Assembly: GCA_963773745.1 (NCBI GenBank)
Contig: CAVZCL010000005.1
Location: 1-64,000 of the forward strand
Source of the DNA: UBA5069 sp963773745
Lineage (GTDB): Bacteria; Chloroflexota; Anaerolineae; Caldilineales; Caldilineaceae
DNA: 64,000 nucleotides
Reading direction: 5' to 3'
In this document: positions 37,978 through 47,258 of the stretch, one piece after another
Numbering within the stretch: position 1 is the stretch's first letter
How the letters are laid out: each line of letters starts with the position of its first letter
The notes under the pieces: generated by a model
The model's input: only the letters and a program-made list of their open reading frames with translations
Told to the model about the DNA's origin: nothing
Databases searched by the model: none
Made by a program: the position numbers and the translations under genes

Positions 37978-38589
37978 ATGCAAAAGCAACAACAAAATTC
38001 GTCGCCGCCCACGGTGCAGATCTATCAATTCAAGATCACGCTCAAGGATACGGATCCCCCCATATGGCGGCGTTTTCAGGTGCGCGACGACACCACCCTT
38101 GCCACACTCCACGAAATTGTCCAGTTCGTTATGGGATGGGAAGATAGCCACCTGCACCAGTTTACGTGGAAAAACGTGCGCTATGGGCCGCTTGAGGGCG
38201 AATTCGACATGGGCATAGAGGACGAGGAAAAGGTTACCCTGCGCTCGCTGGAGATGAAAGAACGCGAAAGCCTCGCCTATGAATACGACTTTGGCGACGG
38301 TTGGGATCACAAGATCGTGCTCGAAAAGATTCTGCCGCCCGCACTGGCTGCCCGCTATCCCGTTTGCCTCGAAGGCGAGCGCGCCTGCCCGCCCGAGGAT
38401 TGCGGCGGCGCCCCGGGTTACGAAAACATCCTGCGCGTGCTGGCGCTGCCGACCAAGAAGCTGTCGGAAGAGGATCTGGACATGCTTGAATGGGTGGGTG
38501 AGGATTTTGACCCCGAAGAGTTTGATGTCGCTGCCATCAACATTGAGTTGAGCCAGTTTGCGCCGTCGCGCACAGGCTGGGTGCGCTAG
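37978..38589 (+). CDS. Plasmid pRiA4b ORF-3-like family protein
   Basis: A 203-residue protein with the PRiA4b_ORF3 domain: IYQFKITLKDTDPPIWRRFQ, HLHQFTW, the acidic YEYDFGDGWDHKI motif and CPPEDCGGAPGYE, all conserved in this family. Function is unknown; it is common in bacteria and often near mobile DNA. ATG 37978 (GGAGAG 7 nt upstream) is preferred to an upstream in-frame ATG. The C-terminus is acidic (WVGEDFDPEEFD). Confidence 0.93.
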   Translation: MQKQQQNSSPPTVQIYQFKITLKDTDPPIWRRFQVRDDTTLATLHEIVQFVMGWEDSHLHQFTWKNVRYGPLEGEFDMGIEDEEKVTLRSLEMKERESLAYEYDFGDGWDHKIVLEKILPPALAARYPVCLEGERACPPEDCGGAPGYENILRVLALPTKKLSEEDLDMLEWVGEDFDPEEFDVAAINIELSQFAPSRTGWVR

Positions 38590-38653
38590 GGACGACCGAG
38601 GGCTGGAAGCCCTCGACGACGGGGCGAATGGTTGGTTTGTCATCGTGAAATCA

Positions 38654-38690
38654 AAAAGGGGCCGGCTGCATTATGCAGCCGGCCCCTTTT
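38654..38690. terminator. Two-way terminator
   Basis: A perfect 17-bp stem, AAAAGGGGCCGGCTGCA with TGCAGCCGGCCCCTTTT, loop TTA, with A and T runs on both sides. It lies between two convergent genes. Confidence 0.92.
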
Positions 38691-38729
38691 GCTTTCGCTG
38701 GGCCGATTGGCCCTTGTTGGGCAATCGCG

Positions 38730-39578
38730 CTACTGGCCAATCACCAGGAACTGCGCGCTCACCCAGCCGCCTTCCGTGTTCTCGGGCGTTGCGGGCGAGC
38801 CACCCAGCCGCACCCACTGGCCATCCGCCGAGACCTCGAGCACCGGGAAGGTCTCGCCGCGGTAGCCGAAGCCCACAATCGGCGCCTCCGTATTCGGTTC
38901 GGCGCGGATGCGCACGCGCCAATCGGCTGTCACCGTGGCTGAGCCATCCGCCGGCACCGCAATGCCCTCTGCCGTTGGCGCAGGCGTGGGCGTGGGTTCG
39001 TCCACAGTCGTGTCGGTAAGGGTCACTGTCTCGGTGACAGGTGCGCCCGGCTCGACAGTTGCCTCGGCAGGTACTTCGACGGTCTCGGTGATTGCTGCGC
39101 CGGCCTCGAGTGTGGGCGTGGGCAGTGCAACCGTGGGCACCGGTGCAGGCGTAAAGGTGGCTGTGGGCGGCGGCGGCGTGGGAATCTTGACAATGGGCAG
39201 GTCGGTAATGTCACCGCGCATGGTCACAAGGTCCACCGACACCCAACCGCGCCCAAAGTCAAACTGAGGCAATTCCAGCTCCAGCCACATGCCGTCGGAG
39301 CTGCGCCCGATGACCGGAAAGCTCTCGCCGTTGACGATGTCACCCACGAGCGGACTGTTGACCGTCGGCTCCTGACGCACACGCAAGGCGCGCGTAATCA
39401 CCGTAGCAGTGGCGCTGTCATCAGGCGTTGGCGAGGGTGTAACAGTGGGCGTTTCGGTGGCAATGGGCACCGTGCCGCCGGGGAGGGCCTGCACGCCGTC
39501 GACCGTAATCGGCACGCAGGCGACAAGCAGAGAAGCGGCAACTGCCATAAGTGAAACGCGCTGCAACCAGACTGGCAT
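38730..39578 (-). CDS. Lipoprotein with two bacterial SH3 domains
   Basis: A 282-residue exported protein. The signal peptide ends at lipobox LLVAC (C21). Two SH3-like domains (about 58-125 with RALRVRQEPTVNSPLVGD, and 215-280 with WRVRIRAEPNTEAPIVGFGY) are separated by a Thr/Pro/Val-rich linker (TPPPPTATFTPAPVPTVALP). Such domains often bind cell-wall or other extracellular ligands; here no catalytic domain is attached. It ends near a shared terminator at 38654. Confidence 0.82.
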   Translation of the reverse strand: MPVWLQRVSLMAVAASLLVACVPITVDGVQALPGGTVPIATETPTVTPSPTPDDSATATVITRALRVRQEPTVNSPLVGDIVNGESFPVIGRSSDGMWLELELPQFDFGRGWVSVDLVTMRGDITDLPIVKIPTPPPPTATFTPAPVPTVALPTPTLEAGAAITETVEVPAEATVEPGAPVTETVTLTDTTVDEPTPTPAPTAEGIAVPADGSATVTADWRVRIRAEPNTEAPIVGFGYRGETFPVLEVSADGQWVRLGGSPATPENTEGGWVSAQFLVIGQ

Positions 39579-39798
39579 AAAAACTCCTTTGGCGAGTTCG
39601 TATTGTACGGCGGCCTATCGGTCGCCGGAATTTTGCGCCCGGGCAAAGTGCGCGGCGCGGCACGGCTGAGTATGGCATAGGCACCCGCGCTGCCCAAATC
39701 CGCCGCGTGCGCCACATCGGTTGTAGAGGGGAATTCTTCAGTACACACTTTCAACGCGAGCGTGCAAGGTGCGCACCACCCACGCGAAATGCACCCCA

Positions 39799-41722
39799 TC
39801 AAGGTGTCACTTCAGCCGTTGGCAGCGGCGCTTCCCAGCGTCCGGCTTCGGCGAGGGTGGCGCTGTCGTAGAGGATGGCGAGAATGCGTGCATCGGCCGT
39901 CGACGCGGGCAGTTCAATCTGGTAGGCGTCGCGTGTCACCTCGCCAGGCAGCCACGTGGAAGTGGGCGCAACCATGCGCAGGGGGAAGAGGTCCTGCTGG
40001 GCAGGTGCGCCCGAGGGCAGCTGCAGCGTTGCGCCCGCGCCATCCACCACACGCAGCGAGAGCTTGAGCGTCTGCGTCAGCGGCTGCTGCGGCTGCCAGT
40101 AGAGCGCCAGATCGGCCGTGCGCCCGTTGCTGCCTGCAAGCAGCCCCAAGTTGTAGCCCGTGAGCTTGAGCGCACCGTCGGCAAAGAAGAGATCGGCGGG
40201 CTGCTGCGGCGGCGCAGGTGCTGCCGCACCGCGCGGATAGACGCGCACGAGTGCGCCCTCGCCGCCGAAGCTGTAGGTCTCTTCAATGCCGGGCAGCTCG
40301 CGCGTTACGTAGGTGGGCGCCCCTGTGGCCACGGCCTCATCAAGCAGCGTGCGCCGCTGCGCTTCATCATTGGCAACCACAGGCTCGGCGGCAAGCGCGC
40401 GCCCGTGCGCCGCCTGCATGTAGCGGATAGCAGTCATCTCCCCTTCGAGCCCGAGCACGCGGCTGCCCGGCGCAAACGGGGCTGCTGTCAGCGCCAGCGC
40501 GTAGTCGTGAACGGCCCAGCCGGCACGCGTGGGCAGGGCAGCGCGGCCGCCAAAGCCAAGCGCCGCGCCCGCCAGCAGCGCCAGCGCGCCCACTGCTCCC
40601 ACCCAGCGCCCACTGCTTCCCCTGGCCGCTGCCCAGGTGCAGAAGGCGTACACAAGGCCCCCGTAGCCGACGGCCAGGCAGAGCCAGACAGGAAGCAGGA
40701 AGACCTCCACATCGCCCACACGGTAGGCGAGGGCGAAGAGCAGGTTGGCGACGAGCGTCAGCGCAATCAGCAGCCAGCCGGCGCGTGCGCCGCGACGTGC
40801 CAAACCCAGCAGAATCCCCAGCGCACCCAGCGCCAGCACGAGCCACCCCGTTTGCGCCCGAAACAGGGCCAGCCAGTCGGCGGGGTTGCGCGCCACGGCC
40901 AACTCGTTTGCGCCGAAGAAAGCGCCATATTGGCGTGCCAGAACATGGTCCCAGAAGCCCTGCCAGGAGTGCACATAGCTGCCGTTGAGATCGCGCACGC
41001 CCATGGCCGCGCGCAGTGGGATGTAGAGATAGAGCAGCAGCGGCAGCAGCAGCGCACCTGCGCAGAGCAGCCAAAGCCGACCTGGGCGGCGCAACAGCGG
41101 GATCATCCACAACAGATAGAGGGCCAGCGCGGGGAAGAAGAGCACAATCGTGCGGTGGTGCGTCAGCGCAAGGCCGCAAAGGGCCGCCAGCGTAATCAGC
41201 AGGCGCGGCTGGCGCGCCGGGGGTGCGTCGGCCGTTACCAGCGCCAGCCAGAGAATCAGCGCGATAAAGAGCAGGTGCAGCGGGTAGACTTCGGCCACCG
41301 TGGCCTGCACCCACCAGGTGAAGCCAAGGCCAAAGGCCAGCGCTGCACTCAGGCCGGCGGCCAGCTCCGCCCAAAGCGGGCCGGCCTGCATGCGCGCCAG
41401 CCGCTGCGTCAGCGCGGCAGATGAAGCCGACGGCCGCGCCCGCAAAGAGCGCGCTGAGCAGGTTGACCCGCCACGCCCACTCGCCTGCGGGGAAGAGCAG
41501 CCGGCTCCACACAAAGCCGAGCAGCGTATAGAGGGGGTAGCCCGTTGGGTGTGCAATACCCGCCGTGGGCAGCACGAGCTGGAACTCCAGCGTATCGTCA
41601 AAGAGGGTGACAATCGAGGGCGCGACAAAGGAGGCATAGAGCGCGGCAAAGAGCAGACCCACCGCCCAGGGCAGCCACTGCCGAGCGCGGCGCTGCGCGC
41701 GTGCGTGTGTGCGCAGTCTCAC
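39799..41722 (-). CDS. DUF2723 membrane protein, protein O-mannosyltransferase-like (frameshifted)
   Basis: A multi-helix membrane protein of about 640 residues. The N-terminus has FDDTLEFQLVLPTAGIAHPT and GYPLYTLLG, the DUF2723 signature with the acidic residue after the first helix, as in GT-C enzymes. The frame breaks near 41420, where FICR joins LTQRLARMQAGPLW on removing one G. The C-terminal 200 residues form a soluble domain (ETYSFGGEGALVRVYPRG, LKLSLRVVDGAGATLQLP). It probably transfers a sugar from a polyprenol carrier; acceptor unknown. The start is GTG 41722, divergent from the Amt-like gene. Confidence 0.82.
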
Positions 41723-41994
41723 TTGCGCTGGTGCGGCCGGTCCCCGCGTTCGATTGTCCTGCGACTGCGGTGGGAAAAGTTGTCACAGTTGCCCGAGAAA
41801 AGAATCAAGAGAAGAATCAAGGAAGAGTGAGGGAGAGTGGGAAAAGGGTGCACGCTGCCGTCACAGGAGGCAATTGCCCACCACTTTGGCAAAACGCCTG
41901 CCGCTCTGCTATCATACCAGCCTGGCTTGAGCCGTCACCAATTCACGCTGCGCCATCATATCCGCTGCGCGGCTCAATCCACGTGAGTACTCCC

Positions 41995-44223
41995 ATGCTG
42001 CAGAACGATCTGCGACTTTCACTGCTGGTCCGACGACGAGCCCGAGCCTTGCGGCCCTTCCGACTGGCAATCGCCCCCCTCATTCTAACCGTGGTTTGGC
42101 TAACGCTCTGGCAAACGCCGGCGTTGGCGCAGGAAACTGCAACCCCTGCGGCTGTGGCCGGCGTTGCGGCGGCCACAGCAACACCACAATCCTTGCCCCT
42201 TGTCTGGTATCTGCTGGCGGCTGGTTTGGCCATGCTGGTGCCGGCCGGCTTTGTGCTGCTTGCCTCTGCCAACCTCTCTCAGGGAAGCGCGTGGAATGCG
42301 GCGCTGGGCGGTCTGGCGGCGGCTGGCCTGGGGGCTTTTGCCTATTGGGCAGTGGGCTTTGCCCTCCAATTTGGCGGCGTGGGGCTTGTTTATCAAAATC
42401 CTGAATTGCGCGGGCTGGTGTGGGAGTGGAGCCCGCTCTCCTCTGACTGGGGCATTGGCTGGGGCATGGCGGGGCTTGCCGGCTGGTTTGTCTCCGGTGC
42501 GGGCATCACCGTACTCGCCTACTCGCTCTTCCTGGCGCACCTGCCCTGGGTGATTTTGGCCGCGGCGCTGCCTGTGATGGCGCTGCGCGGCCGCGCCCCC
42601 TCCACCGTGACGCTCATCCTCGCCGTCGTCATGGGCGGGATTGTCTATCCCCTTGCGGGCAACTGGGTGCAGGGAGGCGGCTGGCTCAACGCACTGGGGC
42701 GCAACATGTCGCTGGGCCACGGTTTTGTGGATCCTGGCGGCGCGGGCAGCGTCCACTTTGTGGCGGCGGGCTTCACACTGGCCGCGCTCACCGTCTGGTC
42801 CACGCGCCGCACTGCCGTTGTGAGTGACGCGCCGCCCCCTGCCCACCAGCCGCTGCTGGCCGTTGTGGGCGCGCTCCTGCTGCTTGCCGGCGGCGTGGGC
42901 TGGCAGATGGCCAACCCGCTGCAGGTGCAGACGATGGGCAGCCTGGGCATGGTGCGCGGCAGCGTGAGCCTTGTGCTTGCTGCATCCGGCGGCATGCTCT
43001 TCCCCTTGCTCTATACCTGGTTTGTAACGGGCAGCAGCGAGCCGACGCTGGCCGCACGGGGCTTTGCCGCCGGCTTTGTGGCCGGGCTGGCCAGCGGCCC
43101 CTTTGTGCAGCCGGGCATTGCCTTTGTGATCGGCCTGCTCGCAGGCGCAACCGTACCCTTTATGACCTATCTGCTCGATGGCCGCCTGCGCTTGCAGGAC
43201 CGCACGGGCGTCCTGGTGAGCAGCGGCGTGCCTGCGCTAATCGGCTTGCTGCTGGTGGGCATCTTTGCCGATGGCCTGGCGGGCAGCGGCTGGCAGGTAA
43301 CCGGCGCCGGCAGCTATCTGGGTGTAAGCGGCCAAGGCGTTTCGGGCATGCTCGTGAGCAACGGCTTGCAGGCCGATTTCCCTGGGCAGATTCAGGCACA
43401 GATTATCGGCGTGGTTGCGCTGGGGTTGTGGGGATTCCTGGCCGGGCTGGTTGTGTGCGTGCCGCTGGGGTTGCTCTTCCACGCGCTGCTCACGCACGAG
43501 GAGCCCGCCCCTGCGCAGGCAAATTCCATGGAGAACAGGCCGCGCAGCTGGCGCGAGGGCAACGCCACAACGACAACTGTCAACACACTGCCCGCCGTTG
43601 CGGGTCTCTCCTATCGCCCCACGCCGCCGGCCGATGACCCATGGCGTGCGGCCGCGTCAACAGGGCCAGCATATCAGCCGCCGCCTCAGCCGCCGGTCTA
43701 TCCGGCCGCACGCGAAGAGTGGCCTGCCGATGTTGCGGCTCTCTACGCGGCGCAGCCGGATAGACCGGCTGCTGAAGCGCCCGCTGATCAACCGTCAGAA
43801 GAGGCGAGTGCACAGCCACCCGCATGGGAGGCGCGCCCGCTTGCCGCAGACGATACGTGGGTAGCCGCGCGCGCGCCCGCCGACAGTCCATCGTCCGAGC
43901 CGGTGCCCTACACGCCGGCCGTCTACACGCCACCACCCGTGGCGGGGCCGCCTACCGCCGAGGAGGTCGCGCCGCCAGCGCCAGCCGCGCAGTCATACGC
44001 CGCCGACCCCTATCAGGACCTGGAGGGGCCGCAGTCGCCCGCGGCCGGCACAATGCTCGATGCGGCGCTGGAGAATGGCGGCGCAGAGGCCACCCATGAT
44101 ACAGCCGACGTGGACGAAACACAGTCGGTGGTCCCCGTGGGCGGGTCGCCACTGACGCGCCGTCGCCGCCCGCCCTTCCCGCCGCCCGCCGCGCATGCGC
44201 CCGGCGACACGCCCAACGGCTGA
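41995..44223 (+). CDS. Ammonium-transporter-like (Amt) membrane protein with proline-rich tail
   Basis: A 742-residue protein: signal segment ending PALAQ (about 41-45), then a transport core of about 11 helices up to residue 500, then a tail of about 240 residues rich in Pro, Ala and Glu. Core motifs resemble Amt: WAVGFALQFGG, and VDPGGAGSVHF, in which D246 and H254 keep the 8-residue spacing of the conserved Asp and first pore His. The second pore His is replaced by S410 (GVLVSSGVPALIG against DVFGVHGVGGILG). Ammonium transport is therefore doubtful; a sensor or other role is possible. A GTG at 41983 is an alternative start. No glnK gene is adjacent. Confidence 0.72.
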   Translation: MLQNDLRLSLLVRRRARALRPFRLAIAPLILTVVWLTLWQTPALAQETATPAAVAGVAAATATPQSLPLVWYLLAAGLAMLVPAGFVLLASANLSQGSAWNAALGGLAAAGLGAFAYWAVGFALQFGGVGLVYQNPELRGLVWEWSPLSSDWGIGWGMAGLAGWFVSGAGITVLAYSLFLAHLPWVILAAALPVMALRGRAPSTVTLILAVVMGGIVYPLAGNWVQGGGWLNALGRNMSLGHGFVDPGGAGSVHFVAAGFTLAALTVWSTRRTAVVSDAPPPAHQPLLAVVGALLLLAGGVGWQMANPLQVQTMGSLGMVRGSVSLVLAASGGMLFPLLYTWFVTGSSEPTLAARGFAAGFVAGLASGPFVQPGIAFVIGLLAGATVPFMTYLLDGRLRLQDRTGVLVSSGVPALIGLLLVGIFADGLAGSGWQVTGAGSYLGVSGQGVSGMLVSNGLQADFPGQIQAQIIGVVALGLWGFLAGLVVCVPLGLLFHALLTHEEPAPAQANSMENRPRSWREGNATTTTVNTLPAVAGLSYRPTPPADDPWRAAASTGPAYQPPPQPPVYPAAREEWPADVAALYAAQPDRPAAEAPADQPSEEASAQPPAWEARPLAADDTWVAARAPADSPSSEPVPYTPAVYTPPPVAGPPTAEEVAPPAPAAQSYAADPYQDLEGPQSPAAGTMLDAALENGGAEATHDTADVDETQSVVPVGGSPLTRRRRPPFPPPAAHAPGDTPNG

Positions 44224-44340
44224 GCAAGGGCCGCACACAGATTGCACAGATTGAAGAGATGACGGCGGATGTTTCTTTTCGGAGAAACATCCGCCGTCAT
44301 CTCTTCAATCTGTGCAATCTGTGTGCGGCCCTTGCTCAGC
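44219..44340. terminator. Perfect 58-bp-arm hairpin containing both convergent stop codons
   Basis: 44219-44276 is the exact reverse complement of 44283-44340, with a 6-nt loop (TTTCGG). The stop TGA of the Amt-like gene (44221-44223) and the stop of thpR (44336-44338) occupy symmetrical places in the two arms. Arm words include CACACAGATTGCACAGATTG. Confidence 0.95.
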
Positions 44341-44947
44341 CCGATGCGAATGCGGCGCGGTCGAGTGCGGTGTAGATGGGGCCGTGGGGCTGCAGGTCGC
44401 TCTGCATGAAGGCGACGTGATCGACGCGGACGGTGCGACGCCACGCACGCATTGCGGGGAGCGCGGCGGCACGCTGCATGGCTTCGCCAATGCGCGCCGC
44501 GTCGCCGGCAGAGCAGCCGCGCGCCACGCGTGCCAGCGTTAGGTGGGGAGCAAAGGGGCGCGTCTCCGGCGCAAAGCCTGCCGCAACGCACAGTGCCTCC
44601 ACATCGCGCTGCATGCGTGCCAGCGTGGCGCTGCCCGCATCCTCCTGCAGACCCAGCCAGAGAACCGAGGCGCGCCGCCAGTTGGGGAAGCAGCCAATGC
44701 CGCCGAGCGTCAGGTCGAACGGGCGCGTCGTCGCGGCCAGGGCGCGCAACTGCGCCGCCAGCGCATCGTGCTGCGCCGCCGTCGTCTCGCCCAGAAAGCG
44801 CAACGTCAGGTGAAGATTGGCGGCAGGGGTCCAGCGCAACTGGCGCGCAAGCTGCGCAGCGTCGGGCGCGGCAGCCAGCGTCTGACCAAAGGCATGGATT
44901 TCGGCTTGCAGAGCGGCCGGCAGCTCAACCGCGACGAATGCGCGCAC
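44336..44947 (-). CDS. thpR: RNA 2',3'-cyclic phosphodiesterase ThpR
   Basis: A 203-residue 2H phosphoesterase (LigT-like). The two catalytic HxT motifs are HLTLRF (about 46-51) and HLTLAR (about 134-139), and the N-terminus MRAFVAVELP is family-typical. It opens 2',3'-cyclic phosphates on RNA ends. Its stop codon lies within the right arm of the hairpin shared with the Amt-like gene. No partner genes. Confidence 0.93.
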   Translation of the reverse strand: MRAFVAVELPAALQAEIHAFGQTLAAAPDAAQLARQLRWTPAANLHLTLRFLGETTAAQHDALAAQLRALAATTRPFDLTLGGIGCFPNWRRASVLWLGLQEDAGSATLARMQRDVEALCVAAGFAPETRPFAPHLTLARVARGCSAGDAARIGEAMQRAAALPAMRAWRRTVRVDHVAFMQSDLQPHGPIYTALDRAAFASG

Positions 44948-45017
44948 AATGTCACCTCAATAATGACCTGCGACGCAGGTACGTTACAGGCGGCGGCGCG
45001 CGCGCACGTTCAGGTCA

Positions 45018-46310
45018 TCATGCTCGCGTTCGGGCGCGCGAGCGCATGTAGACCACGCTGGTGAGCAGCCCCAGGAAGCCCAGCCCCGTGGCGCTGAGGA
45101 AGATGAAGCAGAGCAACATCACGGTCAGGTTTTGCGCTGTGGGCGCAAGCAGGCTGGCCAGCTGGAAGGTGGCGGGCGGCGTGGCCGTGGGCCATGGCGT
45201 AACTTCGGGCGCAATGCCCTGCGCTGCGGCCGTGGGTTCGGCCGTCACAACCACATAGAGGGAGGTGGCCGTGGGCACGGGCGCGCCAGGGATTGTGGCC
45301 GTGGGCACAAGCTGCGGGTCGGCAGGCGCGCCGCCATCAATGCTGCCGGCGTCTGCCGGTGGCAGGAACGGGTCGGCGGTCCATGTGGGTGAGGGCGTCT
45401 CGAGTGGGCTTTGCGGCTGGAAGGGGTCAATGGTGGCCGCAGCTGCGAACGGATCGATTGTTGGCTGCGCGGGCAGGAAGGCCGGATCCGGCGTGGGCGT
45501 CGCGCCAAAGGGATCGAGTGTGGGCAATTCGCCGGCAAAGAATGGGTCCACGGTCGGCTGCGCGAATGGATCGCCAGCAGGCTGCGCAAAGGGATCAACG
45601 GTCCACGTGGGTGTAGGTTGCGCAAAGGGATCAACGGTCCACGTGGGTGTGGGTTGTGCAAAGGGGTCAACCGTCCACGTGGGCGTTGGCATGTCGAGCG
45701 GATTCTGCGGCTGGAAGGGGTCAGGCGTGCTGGTGGCGAAGTCGTTGGGGAAGCCGGCGGCCGGGTTGGGAAAGAGCACTACCGTAGGCGTAAGACCGAC
45801 CGTCTGGCTCAGCGTGGCGGTGGGGCTGGGGACAGGCGTGGGGCCAATGCCCAGGCCGTAGCCGCAGCGCTCGCGCGCCTCGCCCGGGGTGTCGTCGGTG
45901 GTCACTTCCTCCAGGCGGAAGCAGTAGGCCTGGCCGGGCGTCAGGTCGGTAACGAGCAGATCATACTGTGCGCCCTGGTCGGGCCCGCCCTTCGCGTTGA
46001 GAAACGCAAGGCGATTATTGACGCTGCGCGGCTCGTTCACACCGCGGTAGAAGAGCTCAAAGCCTGCGGAATTGTACTCGCTGGCCGTACTCCACTCGAG
46101 CAGCACGGCGCTGGAACTGGGAATGGCGTTGAAGTACTCCAGCACCGCCGCCGCCTGTGCGGGCAGCTTGAGCAGCAGCGCAACCGCGAGCAGCGCCACA
46201 CCCACCGCAGCCATCTGCAGCAGGGCGCGCAAAGAGCGCATAGGCTTTCTGCCATCTGCGCTGGGCTGCTGAGGCTGTGGTCGCGCACGGTGGCGCAGCG
46301 GACTTTTCAT
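45018..46310 (-). CDS. Secreted fibronectin-III-like protein with DPF repeats and C-terminal anchor
   Basis: A signal-like segment (LLQMAAVGVALLAVALLLKL) is followed by a fibronectin-III-type domain (SSAVLLEWSTASEYNSAGFE, LTPGQAYCFRLEEV). A long low-complexity region then carries tandem PTPTWTVDPFAQ units and looser DPF repeats. It ends with one membrane helix and an RSRARTRA tail. This fits a surface protein anchored at the C-terminus. ATG 46310 or ATG 46241 could be the start; the second gives a classic signal peptide. Function unknown. Confidence 0.72.
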   Translation of the reverse strand: MKSPLRHRARPQPQQPSADGRKPMRSLRALLQMAAVGVALLAVALLLKLPAQAAAVLEYFNAIPSSSAVLLEWSTASEYNSAGFELFYRGVNEPRSVNNRLAFLNAKGGPDQGAQYDLLVTDLTPGQAYCFRLEEVTTDDTPGEARERCGYGLGIGPTPVPSPTATLSQTVGLTPTVVLFPNPAAGFPNDFATSTPDPFQPQNPLDMPTPTWTVDPFAQPTPTWTVDPFAQPTPTWTVDPFAQPAGDPFAQPTVDPFFAGELPTLDPFGATPTPDPAFLPAQPTIDPFAAAATIDPFQPQSPLETPSPTWTADPFLPPADAGSIDGGAPADPQLVPTATIPGAPVPTATSLYVVVTAEPTAAAQGIAPEVTPWPTATPPATFQLASLLAPTAQNLTVMLLCFIFLSATGLGFLGLLTSVVYMRSRARTRA

Positions 46311-46364
46311 AATGCAATAGAGCGCAGGGGAGGCCGGAATCGCGCCGTCACCAGGACGCACCGC

Positions 46365-46374
46365 ATTCTAGCAC
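46365..46374 (-). promoter_or_regulatory. Extended -10 element of the fibronectin-like gene
   Basis: The minus strand reads GTGCTAGAAT, identical to the site at 33138-33147. It lies about 55 nt upstream of ATG 46310. Confidence 0.45.
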
Positions 46375-46531
46375 GTCCCACGCACCCTTTCCATACCGAA
46401 TATGGTGTATTTGTCGGTGCCGCAGTCTGCATTCATCGGGTGATTGCCCTGTTGCTGCGGGAGAACGCACAGGCGCACCGCCAGACCGCGGCGCCGTCAG
46501 ACCAGTGCCGGCGTCAGAGTCGTGCGCGCCG

Positions 46532-47140
46532 TCAGGAGCGACGCACCAGGTAGCTTACATCCTCGGCACGCGCGGAGATTGGAACGTCCGTGCCGAAGAT
46601 CACGCGCAGATTGCCCTGCTTGTCGATGACATAGGTCCAGCCGGTGTGGTCAATCAGATAGCCGGCGGCGCTTTGGCTGGGGTCGACGATCGCCTTTTCG
46701 CCATAGACGCCAAAATCCTTCTTGATCTGCTCGAGCTCCGCTTCGGGCACGGAGACGCCAATGAAGGATGGATCAAAGGCATTCATGAAGATGCCCAGCC
46801 GCTCGGGTGTGTCGCGTTCGGGGTCCAGCGAGACGAAGACGACGGCTGTGTCGGCCGCCGCCGCGCCCAGTTGCGCCTCCACCTGCTTCATGTCGGAGAG
46901 GGCCAGCGGGCAGATGTCCGGGCAGGAGGTGTAGCCAAAGAAGAGCATGACGACCTGCCCGCGCAAGTCTGCCAGGTCAAAGGGCGAGCCGTCGGCATTG
47001 ACACCGCGCAGTTCCGGTGCAGGGATGACGGGATTGTAGGCGGTGCCGTTGAAATCATGCGGGCGATTGCAGCCGGCCAGCACAAGCAACAGGACGGCGG
47101 CCAGCAAGGTCCGAAAAACGATGGTGTGTAGCGTCTTCAT
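46532..47140 (-). CDS. SCO1/SenC-family copper chaperone lipoprotein
   Basis: A 202-residue thioredoxin-fold protein anchored outside the membrane through lipobox LAGC (C24). Copper ligands are C73 and C77 in FFGYTSCPDICPLAL and H165 in LIDHTGWTYV. It matures the CuA site of cytochrome oxidase or acts as a thiol reductase. ATG 47140 is chosen for the signal peptide; the frame runs further upstream through a REP-like repeat. No oxidase genes are nearby. Confidence 0.93.
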   Translation of the reverse strand: MKTLHTIVFRTLLAAVLLLVLAGCNRPHDFNGTAYNPVIPAPELRGVNADGSPFDLADLRGQVVMLFFGYTSCPDICPLALSDMKQVEAQLGAAAADTAVVFVSLDPERDTPERLGIFMNAFDPSFIGVSVPEAELEQIKKDFGVYGEKAIVDPSQSAAGYLIDHTGWTYVIDKQGNLRVIFGTDVPISARAEDVSYLVRRS

Positions 47141-47155
47141 TCTCTCAACAATTTC

Positions 47156-47258
47156 GTAGCGGCGGGTTGAACCGCCGAAAGGCGGGGAGGCGTCGCGTCC
47201 TCCAGCGGGCGTCGCAATGTGGCGCTCCGCAACGGAGGGCTGGAAGCCCCCGCTACGC
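47156..47258. repeat. Two REP-like elements between SCO1 and the thioredoxin-like gene
   Basis: GTAGCGGCGGGTTGAACCGC starts at 47156. ACGGAGGGCTGGAAGCCCCC at 47232 runs into CGCTACG, so the stop codon of the thioredoxin-like gene (47253-47255) lies inside the repeat. Confidence 0.85.

Noticed and set aside
39769..41424. A 551-codon plus-strand frame opposite the DUF2723 gene
   Set aside because: Low-complexity Arg/Gln/His composition, no motif, and it overlaps a well-supported minus-strand gene.
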